A stretch of DNA of 64,000 nucleotides from positions 3,367,901 through 3,431,900 of the forward strand of contig JASKMD010000017.1 of assembly GCA_030144725.1 (NCBI GenBank), in the 5' to 3' direction. This document shows, in pieces, positions 45,601 to 55,000 of the stretch (its first letter is position 1; each line of letters opens with the position of its first letter). The DNA is from Haematococcus lacustris (lineage: Eukaryota; Chlorophyta; Chlorophyceae; Chlamydomonadales; Haematococcaceae). The notes beneath the pieces are model-generated. The model had not been told where the DNA came from, made no database searches, and saw nothing but the letters and a program-made list of their open reading frames with translations. Made by a program: the position numbers and the translations under genes.

Positions 45601-47157
45601 GCCCTCACACCCCTGGCTGGCTGCACAGGAGTTTTTTGCCTCAAAGCTGAAGCCGGGCGTGCACTATGAACCGGTAGGTGGGGCGGGGCGGGGCGGGGCG
45701 GGGCGGGGCGGGGCGGGGCGGGGCGGGGCGGGGCGGGGCGGGGCGGGGCGGGGCGGGGCGGGGCGGGGCGGGGCGGGGCGGGGCGGGGCGGGGCGGGGCG
45801 GGGCGGGGCGGGGCGGGGCGGGGCGGGGCGGGGCGGGGCGGGGCGGGGCGGGGCGGGGCGGGGCGGGGCGGGGCGGGGCGGGGCGGGGCGGGGCGGGGCG
45901 GGGCGGGGCGGGGCGGGGCGGGGCGGGGCGGGGCGGGGCGGGGCGGGGCGGGGCGGGGCGGGGCGGGGCGGGGCGGGGCGGGGCGGGGCGGGGCGGGGCG
46001 GGGCGGGGCGGGGCGGGGCGGGGCGGGGCGGGGCGGGGCGGGGCGGGGCGGGGCGGGGCGGGGTGGGGTGGGGTGGGGTGGGGTGGGGTGGGGTGGGGTG
46101 GGGTGGGGTGGGGTGGGGTGGGGTGGGGTGGGGTGGGGTGGGGTGGGGTGGGGTGGGGTGGGGTGGGGTGGGGTGGGGTGGGGTGGGGTGGGGGATCCAG
46201 GGGCAGGGGCAGGGGAGGGCAGGTGGAGGGCAGGGGCAGGGGCAAGCAGAGCGAGCAGAGTATGGCATGTCGTGGCGCGGAGAGGGGCTGCAGCCGTCAG
46301 GGCCAACAGTGGTCCTAACCCCAGCAGCAGCACAGCAGGAGCAGCAGCAGCAGCAGCAGCAGCTGTGCCTTGTCTCCACCCGAGTCCCTCCCCCCTGTGG
46401 GTCGCAGGTTGCGTACGACCTGAAAGACCTTCCCCAGCGCAGCTGGCAGCTGCTGGCAGAAATTGAAAGTGGCAGCCAGCGCTTGCAGCGCATGGCAGAG
46501 GCAGCCAGGGACATGGCTGTTGACTCCTTCCATGCCCTGGCCCAGGTGAGCCCTGCCCTGTAGGTGAACCCAGCTGACCAGAGCAGCCTGCAGGCTACCC
46601 CCTGGCAGGCTTACTGACTACTGACAGCAGAGCAGTGTAGTGAAGGGTGTGTTCTGCTGCTCCAACGCATGTGTGATGCCGCCTGTGTGATGCCGCCTGT
46701 GACCCTGGCCTCCCCCCCACCTGTGCTACAACTTTGTGCTGCGTTCCAGCCACTCCATGCAGAGCTCCATGCAGCTATGGGTGCAGGGCGCCACCCCCAG
46801 GCCAACAGAGCAGCAGAGAGTGGGGTGGTGGGGTAGTGGGTAGGGTTGCCTGTCTAGGCTCTTGTCTCCACCCTGCCCTGCGCCCCGCTGCGGCCAAGCT
46901 GTGTCCAACACGTGAGTGCGAGGGCAGCGCTGCCCTGCTGCTGCCTCCTGCAGCTGGACACGTTGGCCTGGAGCCTGATGCACGTCAAGTCAGTGTGCCA
47001 GTGGCCGGTTGAGGACCCGGGCGCCATCCAGCCAGGGAAGCCACACCACCTCCGCTGGCACCGGGTGCGGCTCAGCCGCCATCACGCCTGGGCCAGCCCT
47101 CTGCTGTCGCTGAGGAAACACAGCATCCAAGCATATCATCGGGACACCTTCCTGTAG
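40672..47157 (+). CDS. GT90/CAP10-type glycosyltransferase, gene 1 (5' end missing from model)
   Basis: This is a probable Golgi/ER-lumen glycosyltransferase of the CAP10 (GT90) family, which includes xylosyl- and glucosyltransferases; donor and acceptor are unknown. Exons are about 40672-40915, 41560-41623, 41853-41978, 42411-43178, 43533-43945, 44211-44349, 45049-45213, 45629-45673, 46409-46546 and 46954-47157 (TAG). Shared landmarks with gene 2 are [98 protein letters not shown] and YDLKDL. The fourth exon adds a run of 29 CAG codons followed by an [12 protein letters not shown] acidic stretch, absent from gene 2. The intron 45674-46408 is mostly GGGGC/GGGGT pentamers. The signal-peptide exon upstream of 40672 was not found. 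Confidence 0.75.
41700..41830 (-). pseudogene. Fanzor-like C-terminal scrap inside GT90 gene 1 intron
   Basis: On the minus strand a reading gives [20 protein letters not shown] and then a Q run, the same tail that ends the copies at 29622 and 55164. It lies in the intron 41624-41852 of GT90 gene 1, in opposite orientation to the gene. The DRDxNAALN core is gone, and the conserved 3' tail is not recognisable. Confidence 0.5.
42534..42620 (+). repeat. (CAG)29 polyglutamine tract in an exon
   Basis: There are 29 uninterrupted CAG codons in frame in the fourth modelled exon of GT90 gene 1. They are followed by CAA, CCA and further CAG runs to 42664. The paralogue at 53006-53344 has only scattered Q in the same position. 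Confidence 0.95.
44416..44940. repeat. direct repeats in GT90 gene 1 intron
   Basis: A block beginning AAGACCCACACACCCACG at 44416 recurs at 44748, each running into GCCAGCAGGACGGCCAGGG. A second block, CTTGCCAGACTCGCCATCTC, occurs near 44465 and near 44911. They lie in the intron 44350-45048. Confidence 0.75.
45250..45500 (+). repeat. dispersed repeat, copy 2
   Basis: This matches the minus strand of 26170-26420 over about 250 bases. It lies within the intron 45214-45628 of GT90 gene 1. Confidence 0.75.
45680..46189. repeat. (GGGGC)76(GGGGT)26 pentanucleotide array
   Basis: There are 76 perfect GGGGC units (45680-46059) followed by 26 perfect GGGGT units (46060-46189), with no interruption. 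The array begins six bases after the donor GT at 45674-45675 and fills most of an intron that the paralogous gene lacks. Four-G runs spaced by one base should form very stable G-quadruplexes on the RNA-like strand. Confidence 0.97.
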
Positions 47158-47573
47158 GGACAGCAGGCGACATCAGTGACAAGGATGTTAGGACTGCCCT
47201 CTTTGCCTAGTTGAGGGTCAGTCAGTGGATGCTTGCCGGGTCGCACCCTGCTGAGCTGCTGAGTTGTGCTTTCATAAGGTGCTCTACGGATACTTGATTG
47301 CCAGGCTGAGCTGTGGTGTTACAAGGTGGCAGACACCGAGGTGACAACAGCAGTGGCAGCAACAGCAACTGCCTCGCTCAGCTGGCTGTGCCATATTTAT
47401 TGGTAGGGTAATTGTAATTGTAGCTGTTCAATGCCACATTGCAAGCCTTGTACACCCACCTGCCTTACTACTGGCAGGCTGCTGGGGCAGCGTCCAGCGA
47501 ACTGCAGGATGGTGTGTCCAGCCAGTTGTCCATCCAGCCCCAGTGCCAGCCAGCCCCTTACTACAATATGATG
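47158..47573. other. 3' flank of GT90 gene 1, no gene
   Basis: No open frame with recognisable content. The 3' UTR and polyadenylation signal of GT90 gene 1 are expected here. Confidence 0.4.
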
Positions 47574-47574
47574 C

Positions 47575-47628
47575 CCCGCCCGCCCCGCCCCGCCCCGCCC
47601 CGCCCCGCCCCGTCCCGTCCCGTCCCGT
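47575..47628. repeat. (CCCCG)n pentamer run
   Basis: About seven CCCCG units are followed by three CCCGT units. This is the complement of the GGGGC pentamer that fills the intron 1.4 kb upstream, here in opposite orientation. Confidence 0.85.
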
Positions 47629-47631
47629 AAT

Positions 47632-47820
47632 GGACCTTACTTCCGCCTCACTGCAGTTGCCGGCACTCTGGTTGGATGGTGACCCGATGCACTCCCTATC
47701 ACGGCCACTCCGCTTCGTAACGTGGTTTTAGTCCTTGAGTTGTCGCCAAAAAAGAAACGCAACCGCCTCGCATCCCCCGGTTGGCTGGACCGTGACACCA
47801 ACGAATGCCTAAGTATGCAG
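47632..47820 (+). pseudogene. Fanzor-like fragment, second C-terminal type
   Basis: The nucleotide sequence matches 57080-57320 (shared block TCCGCCTCACTGCAGTTGCC, then GGCACTC and CACGGCCACTCCGCTTCG). Near the end a frame reads PKKKRN, then GWLDRDTNECLS. The LDRDTNxCL motif corresponds to RuvC-III DRDxNAAxN with C for A. The frame is broken before and after. Confidence 0.4.
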
Positions 47821-47851
47821 TCAGTAGACCGGCCACAGCAAAGCATCAAAG

Positions 47852-48796
47852 TTGGTGAATAACGGATCGAAAAAGGGTGGCGGCAATGTGGCCCAGCCCA
47901 GCCCAGCCCAGCCTAGCCCAGCCCAGCCCAGCCTCACCACGGGTCTTGCCTCCAGGTACTTGGCTACCTCGCGCAACTGCCGCCCCACAGTGGTGCTCTG
48001 CCCAGGTCGGTGTGGGTTGGGCACCAGGCACTGCTCATTCACGAACAGCTCTCTGCACATGGCCAGTTTGTGGCGGCTGGCCTGTGTTTGTAACACCAGC
48101 CTGGCTGTGCTGAGGTAGTGTTGCGAGGTATGCAGCTGTCTTGGCCGCAGGCTTCCCACGGCGCCCCACTTGCGTGGGAATGAAGTTGGTTGTCAGCGCG
48201 GGTGGGTCAGCTGCCGGGCTGGGCTGCTGGGATGCACTGCCTGTGGGGTTGCCATGGGTGTCCAGCCTGCCCCATAGCCACCCTCAGCACACCGCTGCAA
48301 CACCTCCGGTGACACCTGGTGTCGCATCAGGATGTTTAGTAGCTGCTACTGATGCCGGGTGAGCCGGGGGCCGCTTGAACGGCAGCAGCGGATGTTGCAT
48401 AGCTCATGGGACAGCCGGCGCTGGTCTCGCTGCAGCAGCTGGAGTGCATGGGTGCGCTCCTCAAGTTGCTGCTCCAATGACACATTCTTTTCCTGCAACT
48501 CGTGTTTTGCTGCCTGCAGCTGCTCCATGACTTCCCACATGCTGCAAATCTGCCACAGCATCACTGAGCTGCTGGTGGAGCCGCTCAACCTGTGCCCGCA
48601 ACTGCATGGCCTCATCCTGTGCCTTGATCATCTGAGCTTTCAAGCTATTGGGGTTGCGTTTAAACTGTTGACGCTTCTGTTGACGCTTCTTTTTGCAGAG
48701 CCTCTTACCCCCCACTAGGGCAGTGGGCCCGTCCCACATCGGACGGGCAGCAGGCAACATATGTATGTGCGGCCTCTTTAACATGTGTGTGTTCAT
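47852..48796 (-). pseudogene. broken coiled-coil protein gene
   Basis: The minus strand from 48796 codes MNTHMLKRPH, a lysine/arginine-rich stretch (KKKRQQKRQQFKRNP) and the start of a leucine heptad region ending near AVADLQ. The coil continues in another frame from about 48545 (EVMEQLQAAKHELQEKN, LEQQLEERTHALQLLQRD) to a stop near 48346. A further open piece (VLQTQASRHKLAMCREL, VAKYLEARPVV) lies at 48160-47880. One indel near 48545 would explain the break. The basic-plus-coil layout is bZIP-like in outline, but I do not recognise the family. Confidence 0.45.
47888..47933. repeat. AGCCC pentamer run
   Basis: About nine CAGCC/AGCCC units with one A-for-C change. This is a short G/C pentamer repeat next to the broken coiled-coil gene. 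Confidence 0.8.
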
Positions 48797-48879
48797 GATG
48801 TTTGCATGCTTGCATGATCACTTCTGCTATCACTTCCAGTTATCACTTCTGCAGTGTTACATGTGATGGCTGGACATCA

Positions 48880-50150
48880 TGCTGCCCCTGCCGCCGCTGC
48901 CCCTGCTGCCCCTGCCGCCGCTGCTGCCCCTGCCGTCGCTGCTGCCTCTGCTGCTACTGCCCGTGCTGCTGCTGCTGCCCCTGCTGCTACTGCTGCCCCT
49001 GCTGCTGCTGCCCCTGCTGCCCCTGCTGCTGCTGCCTTTGCTGCTGCTGCCCCTGCCCCTGCTGCCCCTGCTGCTGCTGCCCCTGCTGCTGGTGCCCCTG
49101 CTGCGGCTGCTGCTGCCCCTGCTGCTGCTGCTGCCCCTGCTGCCCCTGCTGCTCCTGCCCCTGCTGCTCCTGCCCCTGCTGCTGCTGCCCCTGCTACTGC
49201 TGCTGCTGCTGCCGCTGCTGCTGCCCCTGCTGCTGCTGCCCCTGCTGCCCCTGCTGCTGCTGCCCCTGCTGCTGCTGCCCTAGCTGCCCCTGCTGCCGCT
49301 GCTGCTGCCCCTGCTGCTGCCGCTGCTGCCCCTGCTGCGGCTGCCCCTGCTGCTGCCCCTGCAGCTGCTGCCCCTGCTACTGCTGCTCCTGCTGCTCCTG
49401 CCCCTGCTGCTGCTGCCCCTGCTGCTGCTGCCCCTGCTGCTGCTGCCCCTGCTGCCCCTGCTGCTGCAGCCCCTGCTGCTGCTGCCCCTGCTGCTGCTGC
49501 CCTTGCTGCTGCTGCCGCTGCTGCTGCCCCTGCTGCTGCCGCCGCCGCCCCAGCCGCCGCTGCCGCTGCTGCTCCTGATGCTGCTGCTGCCCCTGATGCT
49601 GCTGTCCCTGCTGCTGCTGCCCCTGCTACTGCTGCCGCTGCTGCTGCTGATGATGATGATGCCGCTGCTGCTGCCCCTGCTGCTGCCGCCGCCGCTGCTG
49701 CCGCCGCCGCTGCTGCCCCCGCCGCCGCTGCCGCCGCTGCTGCCGCTGCTGCTGCTGCCACTGCTGCCGCTGCTGCTGCCACTGCTACCCCTGCCCCTGC
49801 TGCTGGTGCCCCTGCTGCGGCTGCCCCTGCTGCCCCTGCTGCTGCTGCCTTTGCTGCTGCTGCCCCTGCCCCTGCTGCCCCTGCTGCTGCTGCCCCTGCT
49901 GCGGCTGCCCCTGCTGCTGCTACTGCCCCTGCTGCTGCTACTGACCCTGCTGCTGCTGCCTCTGCTGCTCCTGCCCCTGCTGCTCCTGCCCCTGCTGCCC
50001 CTGCTGCTCCTGCCCCTGCTGCTGCTGCCCCTGCTACTGCTGCCCTTGCTGCTGCTGCTGCTGCCGCTGCTGCCGCTGCTGCTGCCCCTGCTGCCCCTGC
50101 TGCTGCTGCCCCTGCTGCTGCTGCCCCTCCTGCTGCTGCCCTGCTGCTAG
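48880..50150. repeat. CTG/CCC low-complexity minisatellite
   Basis: About 1.27 kb of CTGCTGCTGCCC-type units, with a short ATG-rich patch (GATGATGATGATG) near 49650 and GCCGCC-rich patches near 49690-49750. All frames on both strands are open or nearly so, giving poly-Ala/Pro, poly-Leu/Pro, poly-Cys and poly-Gly/Ala translations. I treat these as artefacts of composition. Confidence 0.9.
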
Positions 50151-50159
50151 CCTGGCTGC

Positions 50160-50949
50160 TTCTCGGGGCTAGACACCTGCCATCAGGTGCATCGGGGACG
50201 TGAGGCTCACTCGCGCTGAAGCAGAGGCTGAACATGTTTCACTTAAAGAGGGCTGGCAGCCAGTGCGAGCGAAAGGAACAGCTGGAGGGCAGCCGCAAAC
50301 GCCAGGCATTGAGGCCGGGGCTGTACTCCGCAGGGGTTGGGGGTCTTTGTTTGACTGGGCTGTCTGTTGACGGGGCGGCCAGACCATTCAAAACGAAACA
50401 CCGAGAGTGGACGCGCTGGCGTGTACATTACCAGACCCACTACTCACCTCTATTTATAAGGCCTCCATAAATCAGGACGACTTTCGATCTTACCGCACAG
50501 TAAGTCGCGCTCGATTTCCTCGATGTACTATGAGGTGATTAGTTAGGAGAGGTCGCACGCTGAATCGCAGGCCATTCCGAGCACATCTTGCCCCCTTATT
50601 TTTTTATGTAGATGGTGGTGGCTAGGGCTGGGAGGGGACGGGTGGGGGAGGGGAGAAGTCAGCGAGCAAGGGAGCGGATGGGTTGGCTTGGAAGGGGTGG
50701 GCAGGGAGGGGGTGGGGTGGGAGGGGTGGGGTGGAAGGGGGTGGGCTAGGAGGGGGTGGGCTAGAGCCTCCAGCCTGGAGGGGAAAGGCTGGGGCGTAAA
50801 GCGAGGTTGAAGGCAGTGGTGGCTTGGGGAGGGGGCTAGTGGAAGGGCTGGGAGGGCGTGGGCAGGCTCAATGAGGTGGGATCCTGCAATGATGGGTGAA
50901 GGGGGGCGGGCATGGTGGGTCGTTGCATGCCGTGGCCTTGAACCAGCCT
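50160..50949. other. no gene; G-rich tract 50620-50770
   Basis: No gene recognised. From about 50620 to 50770 the plus strand is a G-rich degenerate repeat of GGGGTGGG and GGGAGGGG blocks, likely to form quadruplexes. Confidence 0.5.
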
Positions 50950-51480
50950 GGTGAACATGATGTAACTTCAAAGCTGTCAAACAGAAAGAGGCCTGGGCTG
51001 TTTGTTGTGCGGTTTGTTTCAATAGATGCGCCAATGGGTAAAGAACAAAAATTTCGTAACCATTTTTATGTGGGTGCAGCGGGTGCAACACAGTGGAGGA
51101 CACAGTGGAGGAGGGGGGGGTGGAACCCGGTGATACCTTAGTGTGCGCCGACCCAAATGGTGTATTCGGCGGAAGCGAGTACGCATGTATGTTTCAATCA
51201 CCCCGTCTAGGTGCCCTGCACGTCCGGCAGGCATCGCGTTGGGTGTTTGCCGGACATTCCATTTGTGCACAACCCGCTCATTGCGCCAGATAGATTGCGC
51301 CACAGGGATGTGGCTCACCGTCCCAAGGATACCCGTTTCGCCGCTGTGATTTGTTCGCGGGCACATGTGGCAGTACGCGAGCAAACAGTTCGATGGCTTG
51401 AGCTGATAATCAAACGACGCGCATTGCCTAGCAGCTACCAATGTGATGAACGCTATTGTACTTGCATGAGTACTTGCATG
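50950..51480 (-). repeat. inverted repeat, left copy, with partial open frame
   Basis: The minus strand of this segment matches the plus strand of 58200-58710 along about 500 bases. The central 200 bases are nearly identical, including AYCHMCPRTNHSGETG and RNERVVHKWNVRQTPN in the same reading frame, and TRFRRIHHL. The frame is open for 155 codons here and 152 codons in the other copy. The family is not recognised; it may be the remnant of a transposon ORF. Confidence 0.8.
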
Positions 51481-52037
51481 ACCCATGTTGAGCGGCTGAT
51501 GTGAGGAGTTGGCGTGTCGCTGAGATTTAGTTTGCTGAGCTAGGTCTCATGGTAAAGTGAGTTTCAGTAGAGGGAGACTACCCACAGTCCATAACCCTAG
51601 GAGGAGATGTCTTGCGCGAGGAGGAGTGTTGGTATTGAGGTTGGACGTGGAGACGCAACCCAACCACAGTGTGTTGCACTCCAGCAGTGCAATCAATATG
51701 TAGTGACACTGAGAAGAATCGAGGCAGTCGCAGGGGGGATGTGAACCGGCATGTGCCGTATATTGCATGGGAGTGGACGGAATTGGTACGGCGCGCTCTG
51801 CATTCTTTGCCATTTGCATTCAGACCAGCCAGGCTACTTACGGTCGCGCCCCGTACTGCGTGTCCGTCTTGCAGCACTGCCTGATACTCGGGAGGCGCTT
51901 AAACGTCCTTGTACTGCAAAAAAGCAGTAGCACTCGACCAACGTCTTGCCCTAACAACGAAGACACCCACTGCTACTGCTCTACCAGACCTGTTAGCCTT
52001 CGACAGCTCTGCCGAGGACTGCTCACGCAGTCGCCGG
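51481..52037. other. 5' flank of GT90 gene 2
   Basis: No convincing gene. The open frame that contains GT90 gene 2 extends upstream to 51909, but the ATG at 52038 gives a proper signal peptide. This segment is therefore probably promoter and 5' UTR. Confidence 0.4.
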
Positions 52038-55000
52038 ATGAGGGAGCGCAGCCCTCCAGCCTCAAGCTGGCATGCTTACCTGCGGAGCGCATTGTTTGTG
52101 AGCGTGTGTGCAAGCCTCTTGTCAGGGTCGTTGCAACCGGCTCATGCGCAAGCCTCACCCAAGATAGTGGCTGGCAGCTGTCTGGCAAAAGCCCACGCAA
52201 GAGAACCACCCTCAGAGTACCTGGACCTCTTCAAGCGGCAATCCAGAGCCTTGCCAAATATGAGCAGAACTGACCTCGGTGACTCAGACTGGCAAGGCCC
52301 TGTATGGTGGCCAGACAACGACAGCCCCAGGCGCAGTGACGGCTCCTGGCCACTCAGCGAAGCATCCAGGCTGAAGGGGCCCCCCATGAACTCTTGCTAC
52401 ACCAATTATGGGGTGTTGAAGTTCAAGATCTGGAAAGGGGAGCTCTATGCGTATGGCACCAGTTTCACACGGGCTGCGCATTGGACAAACCGCATGTACA
52501 GGTGGGTGTGTGTGTGCGTGCGCGCGCGCGCACATGCATGATCTACACATGCATACATGCATTGTTGTCAGGCACAAGGTACGCACATGCTATACATAGA
52601 AATGATAAATATTATGCTTGTTTAGTACGTGTGTAATGTGCAGGTGTTGTTGTGTCTCATAGAAATACTATGCTGCAATGCAGGAACTACCTAGTCGAGC
52701 AGTTGCTAGCAGTCATGTGGCTGTACAAAGACTTCCCAGATGAATTGGACATCTTCTACTGCTGGTGGGACACACCTTGCCTATGCGACTTGAAGGTTCC
52801 TTTCATTCAGGTCAGCAAACGCAAGCCAATAGCGTGGGGAGCATTGACAGCCATCTATGTTTATGCGTTTATTGTGACCACTAGCAGCAACACCCCCCGT
52901 GTACTGCGTCCACTGGTGCGCGACCTGCATGGCATGGTCTCTCTCTCCCTACAAGCTCACTGACTGAACAAAATGTGATGCATGTCTCTGGCCAATGCTA
53001 TGCAGTATGGAATGTTTGGGAATGACACGATGCGTTACCACGCTCCCTCCCACCGACGTTTGCTCAGCAGCACTTCAGAGCTTCTTCCAGCTGCAGTGCA
53101 GCGGCAGCAAACACACCAGGAGCAGCTTGCAGCAACCCAGCACAATGGAAGGCATGTGGCAGCCATTGTTGATGCAGCATCTAGCCGTGCGGTGCCACAG
53201 CCAGCTGGGCAAGAGCTTGTGGCACCCAGCACCTCCCAGCCTAGAGAGGTTTACACGCGGCGGGCGTTGTTGGAAGCCCTACCTTCTGATGCTGATGTCA
53301 GTCCACTGCTGGACATCAACGTGCTGCGCTCAAGCTTCTTGATGGTGAGTTCTGGTGCAGCTACAAAATGTGCTTACCTGTTGCCTTCCTTCTTAACTGT
53401 TCAATTGCTTTGGGTGATGGCAGTTCGAGGATGGCAGCCACAAGTTCAGCCGCAAGACCATGACGAGCCGGGGTTGGTTGTGGCCTTACCCTGACACCTG
53501 GCGCGAGCTGTCCCTTTCTCCCGATCAGCTCCGGCACTACTCCGACTGCCTGGTGGTTCGAGCCAGGAATGCCACCCGCTCCAGCCGCCAACTGGCCAGC
53601 GAAGGCACCGATGAAACAGCGCCCTACAGCTCCGATGCAGATGGCGGAACGGATCGCGCGGAGTTTGATAATTCCGGGACCGACGCGAACAGCAGCGACG
53701 TCACCATCGAGCCTGATAGTGAAACGGACCTACAGCCGTGGCCTCGCATCCCGCGCCTAGTGTGGCGCGGCAGGGCGACGGGCTACGTGCGGGGCTGGTC
53801 GCCCATTGTCGCCCATGACCACCAGTGGCGACATGCCACGAAGCTGGGCTCGCTGCTCTTGAACAAGCGGCTTTACATGTCTTTGCTGGCACGACCTTAT
53901 CCTTGGATGGATGTGGTGGGTCATTGAGAACCAATAGACTGATGGACTCACACGAGCTTACAACATGCATCCCAGCACCAAGTGCACAGCCACAGTCAAC
54001 ATGCAGTCAGCCTCGTTTTACAGCACAGTGCCTATCAGGTTGTAGGATGTGTGCTTGTATGAAGGTAAGACCCTTCCGCCACATCAGTTGCCTTGATTGC
54101 TCACAGGGCATTACTGGGTTGGTACCTGATCCTATGTCCGGCTTTAAAGCCAGAGGAAGCACATCTGGGTCCCAGGTAAGTGGTGTTGTAAGCATCAATA
54201 TAGGATTCATGAAGTCGTGCTGCAGCTGCCTGCTGCCTTCTTCTTACTGCTTGGGGTACGTGGACAGGGGTTATTTGACCAACACGCAAGACTGCAGCAC
54301 TCGATAGGGTGGTTCTAGTTGGTGGCTGCACAATATGCAGACCATCTCTGTGCTTTGGCTTATTTGTACTGCCCTACAGACTGACCAGCAGATCATGGCT
54401 GTGGTGGGCAGATCCAACGTCACCATGGAGGCCTGGACCCAGTATGACCTCACGCTCAGCATTGATGGGTTTGGGCCCCCCTGGCGCCTGCCAAGGCAGC
54501 TGCTAGGCATGACACCCATCGTCAAAGTGGAGTCACCCTTCCAGGTGTGATTACCAGACAAGGTTTGCAGCTTGGTGATAGAGGGCGTTGTCCATGCATC
54601 AGACATGCCAGACTTATTCAACAAGGGTCTGTCCACTTGCTAGTCAGAAGGCATTTCAGGCTTCAACACCTTCACAGCCGTGTTTTTTCTATCAGAGTTA
54701 TACATGCACATGATCTGTGACATTGGTGCAATGCCCTGCAACACAGGAGTGGTTTGCCAAGCGGCTGCAGCCAGGTGTGCACTACGAGCCTGTGGAGTAT
54801 GACTTAAGCAACCTGGCGTCCCGCAGCAAGCAGCTGATGGCAGAAGCACACAGCGGGAGTGACCGCTTGCACCGCATGGCCCTGGCTGCGCGTGAGATGG
54901 CTGTCAATGACTTCCACGCCATGATGCAAGTGCGTCCAGACAGCCCCCTTGTCCCTCACTAGGGCCTCCATTTGAGCCGGACCAGTAGTGGCCACTAGAG

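Noticed and set aside
45543..46563. Long Arg/Gly/Ala or Pro/Ala/His open frames over the pentamer array
   Set aside because: A five-base unit without stops is open in all frames; paralogue comparison shows this is an intron.
48854..50235. Poly-Ala/Pro and poly-Gly/Ala proteins on opposite strands
   Set aside because: These are pure consequences of CTG/CCC low complexity; no start context, splice signal or non-repeat domain supports them.
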